The notes below the pieces were generated by a model. That model made no database searches and had not been told where the DNA came from. It worked only from the letters and a program-made list of their open reading frames with translations. A program made the position numbers and the translations under genes. DNA of 64,000 nucleotides, taken from positions 1 to 64,000 of the forward strand of contig JBCCDG010000001.1 in assembly GCA_039030915.1 (NCBI GenBank), in the 5' to 3' direction. This DNA comes from Thermohalobaculum sp039030915. Lineage in GTDB: Bacteria; Pseudomonadota; Alphaproteobacteria; Rhodobacterales; Rhodobacteraceae. Numbering within the stretch: the stretch's first letter is position 1; each line of letters starts with the position of its first letter. This document shows positions 34,301 through 42,454 of the stretch, in pieces.

Positions 34301-34754
34301 AGCGGGAACGGCCGCCGCGGCCGCCCTCACCATCGCCGTCCTCGCCGGCATCGACGCTTTCACTCGCGCTCTCCGACGGCTCGGCGGACCGGGAACGGCG
34401 GCCGCCGCTGCGGCGGTTCCGCCCGCCGCGCCGGCCCTCGTCCTCGCTCTCGGCCTCGCGCGCTGCAACGGCGGCCTCCTCGGCGATCAGCGCTTCGCGG
34501 TCGGCGACAGGGATCTGATAATAGTCTGGATGGATCTCGGCGAAGGCCAGAAACCCGTGCCGGTTGCCGCCATAGTCGACGAAGGCCGCCTGGAGCGACG
34601 GCTCTACGCGCGTAACCTTGGCGAGGTAGATGTTGCCGGCGAGTTGCTTCTTGGTGACCGTCTCGAAGTCGAAATCATCGACCTTGTTGCCGTCCACCAC
34701 CACGACCCGGGTCTCTTCCGGGTGGGTGGCATCGATAAGCATTTTCTTTGCCAT
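31380..34754 (-). CDS. rne: Ribonuclease E
   Basis: 1124 residues. The main endonuclease of mRNA decay and rRNA/tRNA processing. The S1 domain starts at about 37 (AGNIYLAKVTRVEPSLQAAFVDYG) but is split: residues about 98-460 are a low-complexity acidic and Ala/Pro/Arg-rich insertion, after which S1 resumes (IMLVQVVKEERGTKGAALTTY). Catalytic Asp686 lies in ALVAIDVNSG and Asp729 in LIVIDFIDMD; the zinc-link cysteines are in KPCPHCHGQG (787, 790). The C-terminal 220 residues are Arg/Glu-rich and then acidic, the probable degradosome scaffold. Insertion in S1 is a known feature of some alphaproteobacterial RNase E. Confidence 0.96.
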   Translation of the reverse strand: MAKKMLIDATHPEETRVVVVDGNKVDDFDFETVTKKQLAGNIYLAKVTRVEPSLQAAFVDYGGNRHGFLAFAEIHPDYYQIPVADREALIAEEAAVAAREAESEDEGRRGGRNRRSGGRRSRSAEPSESASESVDAGEDGDGEGGRGGRSRSRRGRGRKRTSQPTAEDNGIAGFGVIDPEGGGLDGAPEPNAGAASAESVEAAPADDVATEAAATAPANDADATAEEIAPETEIAEEPSDAPTDDKDSAAAAAGDDAASGEDAEAEEADDARPPRSIAESAGLEGEDDVVRGDVPAADDATPAEAEEAPAEKPKPRRRRTTKKAKAEAEAPADAEAAPEAKATSAEASTAEPAVSEAAPEGDAAAETGDATAKKPAAKPRRPRRGSKRAKEAEDEAASAETEAVDAAADVSSKSKDDGQARKREGDDDSAPDRDDDGSNGDNGESGDIDTVGAEDLQEEDLAARAIRRRRYKIQDVVKSRQIMLVQVVKEERGTKGAALTTYLSLAGRYCVLMPNTARGGGISRKITNASDRKRLREIVGELEVPQGMGLIVRTAGAERTRAEIKRDYEFLLRQWEQIRELTLRSSAPCLIYEEGSLIKRSIRDIYSKEIDAIHVEGEGGYREAKDYMKMLMPSHAKNVQQYIDTTPLFIRYQVESYLNGMFSPVVQLKSGGYLVIGVTEALVAIDVNSGRSTKEGSIEETATKTNLEAADEVARQLRLRDLAGLIVIDFIDMDESRNNRAVEKRMKDRLKNDRARIQVGRISGFGLMEMSRQRLRPGMLEATTKPCPHCHGQGLIRSDESLALGILREIEEEGVKGRASELMATMPVDIANFIVNSKRRHLAQIEERYGIDVQLLGDPSMVSPEFRVERVKGAERKPERTETSAISAERSASLIDDAEVVEEAPAREREGDRERDRDRERSRDRDEDREAGRRRSEEGRDDQGEGGGKKRRRGKRGGRRRRGNGDDREEGRQNSNGGQDDEGREGGIREHTEQQAAAEREAAEAIPSLTAADLPVEMAEEAAVSSSANVPEATLEEAVGSAEETVAEVVTESPAEPETGAPALAEEMAPAAEEAAVPAEAEADLPIDVATAAMEPPEEEAEAPVPEVEDPSKPKRRGWWSLRR

Positions 34755-35272
34755 GTGATCTCATGCGCACCTGCCGAGCCGGCGCCAGCAGAACGGCTGA
34801 CCGGACGGGCAGGGGGCGAACTCTCTTTCGTGTTGGGCGGGCGAGCGGCCCGGTGCCTGCTGCCGCGCGCCGGCCCGTGGCATTCTGCCGGAGGCCTTGC
34901 TGCGGGGCTGTGGAGGCTATTGGGTCTGCGCTCGCCATCGCTGTTCCGGTGCGGCGCCGCGCGCGGCGCCATGGCTGACGTCGCGCACAGGCGCCGTCAT
35001 GTCTCAAGTGTCCGCCGAACTGGCGCGCAGGCGGGCTCGCAAGCGAGCATCCCTGCGCCGATCCGGGGCGTGTTCGGCCGACGGGGCAGAGCAACCGCCC
35101 ACCCCCGACGTCTCGTTCGCCATAACAGTGCGCCGGGAGTGTGACAAACGGAATTTGTCCGCCATGCCGTCGATGCACCCGATGGTTGCGCGATAACGTT
35201 CGTGCTATGGTCCTCTGGGAGAGGTTGCGGCACAAGCGACCCGGAGCGGCTTGAGAGCGGCGCGAGGCAGCG
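34755..35272. other. Divergent non-coding region between rne and the amidase gene
   Basis: No gene is supported in these 518 bases. The side next to rne should be its 5' leader, which in other bacteria is long and mediates feedback by RNase E. GCTCGC-AA-GCGAGC near 35034-35047 is a short perfect dyad. No confident promoter hexamers were identified. Confidence 0.5.
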
Positions 35273-36499
35273 ATGGCAGAGAACGCGAGGCGCGCAGGCA
35301 GCGCGTCTTCATGGGATAGCGGCAGCAGGGCGATGCTCGGTCTTGTGACCAGTTTCCTCCTGGGATTGGGCGCGGTGCAGGTCGGTCAGGCGAGCGAAGT
35401 GCCGCCTGCACCCCGGCTCGAGCGCGCGGTGCTGATGGCGGAGGACGGCTACTGGCGCCTCGGCCTTTCCATCGTGCCCTCATACGCCGCCGAGGTGGAT
35501 GTCGCCGTGGCCGCCGACCGTCTGCTCGTCGGCCTGCCAGATGTCGACGGCTCCGGCGCAACGATCGAGGGGGACGGCCTCGCGCTCGCTCCTGCGGAGG
35601 AGGGCAGCGTGCTGGCGCTGACCCCCGAGCATGCCGGCGGTGCCGCGTCGCTCGATCTGCGCGCCGTCGCACCGCGGAAAGGGGAGAGCATGGCCTTCGC
35701 CCTAGGCCCGACGGAGCGGCTGGCCGTGTTGCCGGCGCTCGTGCCGCTGCCCGCGCCCCGCCCGGCCGCGCTCGCCGCCGCGGCGGCGGCGGGACCGCGC
35801 CCCTTCACGGTCGTGATCGATCCGGGCCATGGCGGGCACGACCCGGGTGCCGTGGTCGATGGCATCGTCGAGAAGAAGCTCACGCTTGTCTTCGCGCGCC
35901 GCCTCGCGCTCCGTCTCTCCTCGTTGCAGAACACGCGGGCCGTGCTGACGCGGGAGGGCGACCGCTTCCTGCCGCTCGGCGCGCGCCTGCGCCTCGCTAT
36001 AGCGGAAGGTGCGGACCTCTTTATTTCGCTTCATGCCGATACGGTGGCAGAGGGCAATGCTTCCGGCCTCTCGGTCTACACACTGACACCCGAGCGGCGG
36101 GAGGCCGTGGCGGGCGAGATCACGGCCGAAGCGCCCCGCGACGCGATCATCCGCGGTGTCGATCTGGCAGGAGCGGGGGACGACGTGACCCGCATCCTCG
36201 TCGAGCTTTCGCAGCGCCGCACAGGTGCCGAAGGGGAGGACTTGGCCGCCGCGATCCTCGAGGGGATGGGCGAGACGGTGCCGCTTCTCAACACACGCCC
36301 CCATCGACAAGCGAATTTCCGCGTCCTTCGAAGCGTCGATTTTCCAGCGATCCTCGTCGAGCTCGGCTTTCTCTCGAACGCGGGAGATCGGAAGCGGCTG
36401 ACGGACCGACGCTGGCAGGCGATGGCGGCCGAGCGCATGGCCGTGGCGATCGATGGCTGGCGCCGCCGCCGTCTCGCCACACCGGACCGGCAGAACTGA
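35273..36499 (+). CDS. N-acetylmuramoyl-L-alanine amidase (AmiC type)
   Basis: 408 residues. N-terminal hydrophobic export segment (about 21-38, MLGLVTSFLLGLGAVQVG), a beta-rich AMIN-like region (about 45-165), then an Amidase_3 domain with all zinc and catalytic residues: VIDPGHGGHDPGAV (His), IVEKKLTL (Glu), DLFISLHAD (His) and ILVELGFLSN (Glu). It cleaves the amide between MurNAc and the stem peptide during cell separation and is usually activated by EnvC-like LytM factors. PBP1A follows after 143 bases, a common alphaproteobacterial pairing. Confidence 0.93.
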   Translation: MAENARRAGSASSWDSGSRAMLGLVTSFLLGLGAVQVGQASEVPPAPRLERAVLMAEDGYWRLGLSIVPSYAAEVDVAVAADRLLVGLPDVDGSGATIEGDGLALAPAEEGSVLALTPEHAGGAASLDLRAVAPRKGESMAFALGPTERLAVLPALVPLPAPRPAALAAAAAAGPRPFTVVIDPGHGGHDPGAVVDGIVEKKLTLVFARRLALRLSSLQNTRAVLTREGDRFLPLGARLRLAIAEGADLFISLHADTVAEGNASGLSVYTLTPERREAVAGEITAEAPRDAIIRGVDLAGAGDDVTRILVELSQRRTGAEGEDLAAAILEGMGETVPLLNTRPHRQANFRVLRSVDFPAILVELGFLSNAGDRKRLTDRRWQAMAAERMAVAIDGWRRRRLATPDRQN

Positions 36500-36642
36500 G
36501 TGCACCGCTGCGGCGTGTGGCTTCAGGCTAAGGGTCGGAGTTTAATTGTGTTGAGGAACCTGAATCGCGTAAAGCGCGTCGTTAAGACCAAGCATGCGCC
36601 GTATGCGGCGTCCGGGGGTCAGCCCGGAGATGGGAGAATGTC

Positions 36643-39318
36643 TTGCTGCTTCGCCTGATCGGCACGGTTTTCGCCAGCCTTTCGATCGCCGCCGTCTTCG
36701 GCGTGCTCGGCATGGCCGGGCTCGGCCAGATCTATGGCGGGGACCTGCCCGACCATGACGAGCTGGTGAACTACCAGCCAAAGCTCCTGAGCCGCATCTA
36801 CTCCTCCGACGGCCATCGCATCGCGGAATACGCAACCGAGCAGCGCATCTTCGTGCCGATCGACGAGGTGCCGGACCTCGTGAAGAACGCCTTCATCTCC
36901 GCCGAGGACAAGAACTTCTACGAGCATCCCGGTGTGGACGCCGTGGGCATCGCAAAGGCAATGGGCCGCTTCGCCCAGGCCCGGATCGACGGGCGGGACG
37001 CGCGCATTGCCGGCGCGTCGACCATCACGCAACAGGTGATGAAGAACTTCCTCCTCGACAACGACCGCTCCATCGAGCGCAAGATCAAGGAGGCGATCCT
37101 GGCCGTGCGCATCGACGGTGCGCTCAGCAAGGACCAGATCCTCGAGCTTTATCTCAACGAGATCTTCTTCGGGGCGCGCTCCTACGGGGTCGTGGCGGCG
37201 GCGCATACCTATTTCGGCAAGCGGCTCGACCAGCTCACGGCGGAGGAAGCGGCCTATCTCGCTGGTCTGCCGAAGGAGCCGTCGAACCTCCATCCTGTGC
37301 GCAACCATGACGCGGCGCTGATACGGCGAAACTACGTGCTCCGCGAAATGGCGGAGAACGGGCATCTTCAACGGAGCGTTTCGCTGGAGGCGCGCAAGAA
37401 GCCGCTCGTAACGCTGCTGAGCCGCGCGGAAGAGCCCGAGCCTGAGGAAGCGGACGCAGAGGATGAGGAACCGTTCGAAGTTGCGGGCCTTGGTTTCTTC
37501 ACATCCGAGGTTCGCCGCCAGGTGATCTCGGAGTTCGGGCGCGATGCACTCTACGAAGGCGGGCTCACCGTGCGCGCGACCGTCGACCCGAGGCTCCAGA
37601 CGCTGGCCGGCACGGCACTTCGCCGTGGGCTCGTGACCTATGATCGCAATCAGGGTCTGTGGCGCGGGCCGGTCGAGACGCTGGAATTGCCGGAGGGCGA
37701 GATCGCGGCCTGGGATCCGCTCCTGGGGCGTGTGGACACGCCGCGGGACGTGGAGGGCTGGCGCCTGGCGCTCGTGCTCGGCGTCGAAGACGAGGCAGCC
37801 ACCATCGGCATCGAGGGTGTGGCCGAGCCCGTGCGCCTGGAGCTCAACGGCGAGCGCTGGATCCGGGCGCGCATGGTCGACGGCAAGAGGGCCAGCGCAC
37901 CCCGCCGGGGCGGAGACCTATGGGCCCGCGGCGATGTCATCTATGTCGAGCAGGACGCCGACGATCCCAGCGATTGGGACATGCGCCAGCTTCCGGAAGT
38001 GCAGGGCGCCTTCATGGCGATGGACCCTGAGACGGGGCGCGTCCTCGCGCTCTGGGGCGGATTCTCCTACGATCAGTCGGTCTTCAACCGCGCGACGCAG
38101 GCGCTCCGGCAGCCGGGCTCGTCCTTCAAGCCCTTCGTCTATGCAGCTGCGCTCGATGTCGGCTACACGCCGGCCACGGTGGTCAATGACGCGCCCGTAG
38201 CGGTGCGTCTGGCGGGGGAGACCTGGCGGCCCAAGAACTCCGATGGCCGCGCCTACGGCCCCATGCCGATGCGCCGGGGGCTGGAGCTCAGCCGCAACCT
38301 CATGACCGTGCGCATCGCCCAGCAGGTCGGCATGAGCCGGGTGGCGGATTATGCGGAGCGTTTCGGCGTCTACGAGGACATGCCTCATCACCTGGCCTTC
38401 TCGCTCGGCGCGGGCGAAACGACGCTTTATGACATGGTGGCCGCCTACGGAATGTTCGCCAATGGCGGCAAGCGCGTTCGCCCGACCGTGATCGACCGGG
38501 TGCAGGATCGGCGCGGGCGCACAGTCTACCGTCACGATCCCCGCTCCTGCCGCGGCTGCCGTCAGCCCCAGCTCGCAAGCGCGGGCGCGAAGGCTGCGGG
38601 AGAGGCTGCGGCGGTCGATGCCGAGCCCGTCTCGAATGTCGCGACGCTGCCCGTTCTCTATGACGAGCGGCCCCAGATCATGGACGCCACCACGGCGCGC
38701 CAGATCGTCAGCATGCTCGAGGGCGTGGTCAACCGCGGCACCGCCAGCCGCACGGTTGGCGGTACCGGCCTGCCGCTCGCGGGCAAGACCGGCACCACGA
38801 ACGACTCTCGCGACGCCTGGTTCGTCGGCTTTTCGCCCAACCTCGTCGCCGGCTGCTTCATTGGCTTCGACCAGCCCCGCTCTCTCGGCAAGCGGGCCTA
38901 TGGCGGCACGCTCTGCGGCCCCGTCTTCAAGGAATTCATGGTCGCGGCGCTCGAGGGCATGGACAATCTCGGCACGTTCGAGGTCGAGAGCTACGACAGC
39001 GAGTTCATCACGGTGAAGATCGACCGCGAGACGGGCGAGCGCCTGCCGGACTACGCCGTCGGCCCGAATGTCGTGACCGAGGTCTACCGCCGCGGGGAGG
39101 AGCCGACGCTCTTTGCCGAGGCCCCGGTCATCCAGGACGACCGCGCGCTCTTCGGCTCGGACTTCGTGGGCGGCGCGCTGCCCTACAGCCTCGACGATAC
39201 GGAACGCGGCAGCGGCGGCGCCGAGCTTGGTGGCAGCACGACCGACCCGAACCGCCCCCGCCGCCCCAGCGCCCCCTCCGGCGGCACCATCGGTCTCGGC
39301 ACCGGCGGCCTCTACTGA
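36643..39318 (+). CDS. mrcA: Penicillin-binding protein 1A (bifunctional class A PBP)
   Basis: 891 residues. One N-terminal membrane helix (about 2-24), a GT51 glycosyltransferase domain with SAEDKNFYEHPGVD and GASTITQQVMKNFLL, an OB-like insert, and a transpeptidase domain with the active-site SxxK at Ser493-Lys496 (PGSSFKPF) and KTGTTN at about 715. The C-terminus is Gly/Ser/Pro-rich. It polymerises and cross-links peptidoglycan. The start is a TTG at 36643 with GGGAG 7 bases upstream; the ATGs nearby are out of frame. The stop overlaps the next small gene (TGATG). Confidence 0.95.
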   Translation: MLLRLIGTVFASLSIAAVFGVLGMAGLGQIYGGDLPDHDELVNYQPKLLSRIYSSDGHRIAEYATEQRIFVPIDEVPDLVKNAFISAEDKNFYEHPGVDAVGIAKAMGRFAQARIDGRDARIAGASTITQQVMKNFLLDNDRSIERKIKEAILAVRIDGALSKDQILELYLNEIFFGARSYGVVAAAHTYFGKRLDQLTAEEAAYLAGLPKEPSNLHPVRNHDAALIRRNYVLREMAENGHLQRSVSLEARKKPLVTLLSRAEEPEPEEADAEDEEPFEVAGLGFFTSEVRRQVISEFGRDALYEGGLTVRATVDPRLQTLAGTALRRGLVTYDRNQGLWRGPVETLELPEGEIAAWDPLLGRVDTPRDVEGWRLALVLGVEDEAATIGIEGVAEPVRLELNGERWIRARMVDGKRASAPRRGGDLWARGDVIYVEQDADDPSDWDMRQLPEVQGAFMAMDPETGRVLALWGGFSYDQSVFNRATQALRQPGSSFKPFVYAAALDVGYTPATVVNDAPVAVRLAGETWRPKNSDGRAYGPMPMRRGLELSRNLMTVRIAQQVGMSRVADYAERFGVYEDMPHHLAFSLGAGETTLYDMVAAYGMFANGGKRVRPTVIDRVQDRRGRTVYRHDPRSCRGCRQPQLASAGAKAAGEAAAVDAEPVSNVATLPVLYDERPQIMDATTARQIVSMLEGVVNRGTASRTVGGTGLPLAGKTGTTNDSRDAWFVGFSPNLVAGCFIGFDQPRSLGKRAYGGTLCGPVFKEFMVAALEGMDNLGTFEVESYDSEFITVKIDRETGERLPDYAVGPNVVTEVYRRGEEPTLFAEAPVIQDDRALFGSDFVGGALPYSLDDTERGSGGAELGGSTTDPNRPRRPSAPSGGTIGLGTGGLY

Positions 39319-39638
39319 TGCCACCGGGGCCAATTTGGCTCGGGACCTATTGGTGGCGACGCGCGTTCGCGCCCGAAGGCGAGGCCTCGGCTGGAAGGCT
39401 CTGGCTCGGTGCCTTTGCATTCAGTCTGATCTCAATGAGTGGGTTGTTGTTGCCCTCTCCAGTAGGCCCGGTCGTTGCCACGATCTTTAGCGCACCATGC
39501 GTTGTCCTCGGATACTTGGCCCTCTCGGCCTTTGACCGAGGTTATCGCACTGACGCAGAGGCTCAAAGAATCCGACAGCGCACCGAAAGACAGATCGCTC
39601 ACGCTGCGATGCAGCGGCGAAAGCTGGCGCAGCGCTGA
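39318..39638 (+). CDS. Small membrane protein of unknown function
   Basis: 106 residues from an ATG overlapping the PBP1A stop. Two adjacent hydrophobic segments (about 28-46, LWLGAFAFSLISMSGLLL, and 49-69, VGPVVATIFSAPCVVLGYLAL) form a hairpin; the C-terminal 35 residues are charged and helical (TDAEAQRIRQRTERQIAHAAMQRRKLAQ). The base composition is less GC-rich than that of PBP1A. I do not recognise the family; the translational overlap suggests a role linked to the envelope. Confidence 0.6.
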   Translation: MPPGPIWLGTYWWRRAFAPEGEASAGRLWLGAFAFSLISMSGLLLPSPVGPVVATIFSAPCVVLGYLALSAFDRGYRTDAEAQRIRQRTERQIAHAAMQRRKLAQR

Positions 39639-39713
39639 GCGAGGAGCGCGCAGCTTTGACGGGCGCGCGCAGGCTCGCTATCTCACGGCGATCGTCGGAT
39701 AGGAGCTGAAGAG

Positions 39714-40847
39714 ATGCGCGCCGAGACGCAGGCGATTGTGGCCGATATCGAGAAGTCGCTTGGGCTCCTGCGCCAGCGCATCGGCTGGGACACGGCCGAG
39801 GCGCGGCTGGAGGAGTACAACGCCTTCGCTGAGGATCCCGAGCTATGGAACGATCCCACCAAGGCGCAGAAGCTCATGCGGGAGCGTCAGCAGCTTGCCG
39901 ACGCCATCGATGGTTACCGCTCGCTCGCCGACGGGCTGCAGGGGAATGTCGAGCTTATCGAACTCGGCGAGATGGAGGAGGATGCGGAGGTTGTAGGCGA
40001 GGCGGAGGCCGAGCTCGAAAAGCTGCGCGCCCACGCCGCAGAGCGCGAGATCGAGGCGCTCCTCTCAGGCGAGATGGACGGCAACGACGCGTTCCTTGAG
40101 GTCAATGCCGGCGCCGGTGGGGTTGAGGCCTGCGACTGGGCGCAGATGCTCCTGCGCATGTATCTCCGCTGGGCCGAGGCGCGCGGCTTCAAGGTGGAGC
40201 TTCAGGCCGAGACCGAGGGCGAGGAGGCGGGCATCCGCTCGGCCACCTATCAGATCAAGGGCCAGAACGCCTATGGCTGGCTGAAGACCGAGTCGGGCGT
40301 GCACCGGCTCGTCCGGATCTCGCCCTTCGACAGCCAGGCCCGCCGCCAGACCTCCTTCGCCAGCGTCTGGTGCTATCCGGTGATCGACGACACCATCGAG
40401 ATCGACATCCCGGACAAGGACATACGGATCGACACCTATCGTTCCTCTGGTGCCGGCGGGCAGCACGTGAACACGACCGACTCGGCCGTGCGCATCACCC
40501 ACCACCCAACGGGCATCGTGGTGACCAGTTCGGAGAAGTCGCAGCACCAGAACCGCGCCATCGCGATGCAGAGCCTGCGCTCGAAGCTCTACGAGCTAGA
40601 GATGAAGAAGCGCACCCAGGCGATCCAGGACCAGCACGACGCCAAGGGCGAGATCGGCTGGGGCAACCAGATCCGCTCCTATGTCCTTCAACCCTATCAG
40701 ATGGTGAAGGACCTGCGGACGCGCGTGGAGACCACCGATACGCAGGGCGTGCTCGACGGGAAGCTCGACCAGTTCATGGCGGCTGCCCTCGCCATGGACG
40801 CCACGGGCAAGAGCCGCGCGGATTTCGAGGACGACGACCTCGCCTGA
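39714..40847 (+). CDS. prfB: Peptide chain release factor 2
   Basis: 377 residues in one uninterrupted frame. It recognises UGA and UAA and triggers peptide release. Seen: the helical N-terminal domain, the stop-codon-recognition tripeptide SPF in VRISPFDSQARRQTSF, and the GGQ motif in SSGAGGQHVNTTDSAVRITH. Unlike E. coli there is no programmed +1 frameshift: no in-frame UGA near codon 26 and no CUUUGA slippery site. The ATG at 39714 follows AGGAG. Confidence 0.97.
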   Translation: MRAETQAIVADIEKSLGLLRQRIGWDTAEARLEEYNAFAEDPELWNDPTKAQKLMRERQQLADAIDGYRSLADGLQGNVELIELGEMEEDAEVVGEAEAELEKLRAHAAEREIEALLSGEMDGNDAFLEVNAGAGGVEACDWAQMLLRMYLRWAEARGFKVELQAETEGEEAGIRSATYQIKGQNAYGWLKTESGVHRLVRISPFDSQARRQTSFASVWCYPVIDDTIEIDIPDKDIRIDTYRSSGAGGQHVNTTDSAVRITHHPTGIVVTSSEKSQHQNRAIAMQSLRSKLYELEMKKRTQAIQDQHDAKGEIGWGNQIRSYVLQPYQMVKDLRTRVETTDTQGVLDGKLDQFMAAALAMDATGKSRADFEDDDLA

Positions 40848-40954
40848 TATCGCGGGGCCTGTGCGGGCCGACGCCGCGACGGACGGGCCCGGGCGCCGCG
40901 TGCTATGCTGAAAGCGCGCCCCGCGGGGCTCCCACAGCGAAGCGAGGCCCGCCC

Positions 40955-41962
40955 ATGCGTCTCAGAACCGTCCTTGCCGCAGCGATCATCGTGTTCGCGC
41001 CGGCTTCGGCCTCGGCCGGCGCCCGGGCCGCATCATTGATGACGCTTCCTGTGGAGACGCAGGCGGCCCTCGAGACGCTTCGTGCGAGTATCGAGCGCTA
41101 TCGCGATTTCGCGGTGGCCGAGGCGGAGGGCTGGCGTCCCTTCGGCGGGGAGGAGCCGCTGATGGGCCGGCACTATCACCTGCGGGACGGCGTGGATTAT
41201 GCGGGGCCCGAGACGGCGCCCAATCCGGCACGCCCCTCCAACCTCATGTACAGCATGATCGGCGGCGAGCCGATGCTGACCGGCGTCGCCTTCGCGATCC
41301 GCATCGCGGAGGGTGAACCGCTGCCCGAAGGTTTTGCCGGCGAGGCGGATGTCTGGCACGTGCACGATGTTCCCGACGTGATCGCGGCCGCCACGGCAGA
41401 ACGGCCGATCCTGCGCTTTCTGGCCGGCATGTGGCTCGAGCACGGCTTCAGAGGCACGGATGATGGGCGCGACAGGCTCGCGATGGTTCATGTCTGGGCG
41501 ACGCTGGATAATCCCGACGGCGTCTTCGCCCACCACAACCGCCTCGTTCCGTATCTGAAGCACGGCTTGCCGCCGCACTTTGCGGAGGGCGGCACGATGG
41601 CGGCGGCGCGCGGGCTTGCCGTTGCGGCGCCCGATGGCTGCGAGAACAGCTTCGAGGGCCGGCTCTGGATCGCCGACGCCGAACGCTGGCAGCGCCGAGC
41701 GGTGCTGGCCGCCTGCGAGACAGAGGCGGAGGCCGTTCGCGCCGCCGTCGCCGCCCGCGGCCCGGATGGCGCGGCATGGCTCGACGCCGTGGCGGCCGCC
41801 GCCTGGTCCCGGCTCGAGACGACCTTTGCGCAGATCATGACACGAGAGCAGCAGGCCCGCATCGCCGCCATCGCCGAGCATACGGAGGCACACGACCGGA
41901 GCGTCGGCTCGCGCGGATGGCATCTAGCGCCGGGCGACGCGGATGGTGCGCATCGCCACTGA
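40955..41962 (+). CDS. Exported protein of unknown function
   Basis: 335 residues. Signal peptide (about 1-22, ending ASASAGARA). The mature part is rich in histidines in conserved-looking clusters: LMGRHYHLRDGVDY, ADVWHVHDVP, LAMVHVWATL and FAHHNRLVPYLKHGLPPHF, plus two cysteines (CENSFEGRLWI, AACETEAE). This pattern could bind metal or heme, but no heme-attachment motif is present and I cannot name the family. A long open frame upstream of the ATG is a shadow of prfB. Confidence 0.7.
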   Translation: MRLRTVLAAAIIVFAPASASAGARAASLMTLPVETQAALETLRASIERYRDFAVAEAEGWRPFGGEEPLMGRHYHLRDGVDYAGPETAPNPARPSNLMYSMIGGEPMLTGVAFAIRIAEGEPLPEGFAGEADVWHVHDVPDVIAAATAERPILRFLAGMWLEHGFRGTDDGRDRLAMVHVWATLDNPDGVFAHHNRLVPYLKHGLPPHFAEGGTMAAARGLAVAAPDGCENSFEGRLWIADAERWQRRAVLAACETEAEAVRAAVAARGPDGAAWLDAVAAAAWSRLETTFAQIMTREQQARIAAIAEHTEAHDRSVGSRGWHLAPGDADGAHRH

Positions 41963-42085
41963 TCGGAGAGGGCGCTCGCGCCCGCCTCACCCGGGATTGA
42001 GCGGCGCTTGATTGGGACCGCCACGTCCCGTCCCCACATCCAGTCCATCGGCGGCCATCTGGCCGCGCGGCATGGGAGAGACGTC

Positions 42086-42388
42086 ATGCGAAAGATCATT
42101 CTCGGCGCCCTGGCGCTCACGCTTGCGGGCATCGCCGCCGCACCGGACGCGGACGCAAAGCGAAAGCGCGGGGGGCGGGGCGACAACGCGGTGAGCCAGG
42201 CGCAGGCGAGCGTGCAGCTCGAATGGGCCCGCGCCCGCGCCGTGGGCGGCTATGGCGATCCCTTCACCGCCCTCGTCGATGCCGTCACGGGGCGCGAGCG
42301 ACCGGCGCGCCCCGGCCAGGTGCAGCGGGTGATCACGCCGCAGGAGGCGCTCGACATTCGGCAGGGCAGCATCCTCGAGCTCTTCTGA
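42086..42388 (+). CDS. Small exported protein of unknown function
   Basis: 100 residues. Signal peptide MRKIILGALALTLAGIAAAP followed by a basic DAKRKRGGRG patch and a short domain SVQLEWARARAVGGYGDPFTALVDAV, ending VITPQEALDIRQGSILELF. The ATG at 42086 has GGGAGAG upstream. ligA follows after 66 bases. Not recognised; possibly a peptidoglycan- or DNA-binding periplasmic protein given the basic patch, but this is a guess. Confidence 0.65.
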   Translation: MRKIILGALALTLAGIAAAPDADAKRKRGGRGDNAVSQAQASVQLEWARARAVGGYGDPFTALVDAVTGRERPARPGQVQRVITPQEALDIRQGSILELF

Positions 42389-42454
42389 CGCGCTTGACCT
42401 CTGCCCGCCTCCGCCCATTTCTGGGGCGCGACAGGGCGGGGCAGGGAGGCGGCG

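Noticed and set aside
39714..40847. Programmed frameshift in prfB
   Set aside because: The release factor is in one continuous frame with no early in-frame UGA, so the E. coli-type autoregulation is absent.
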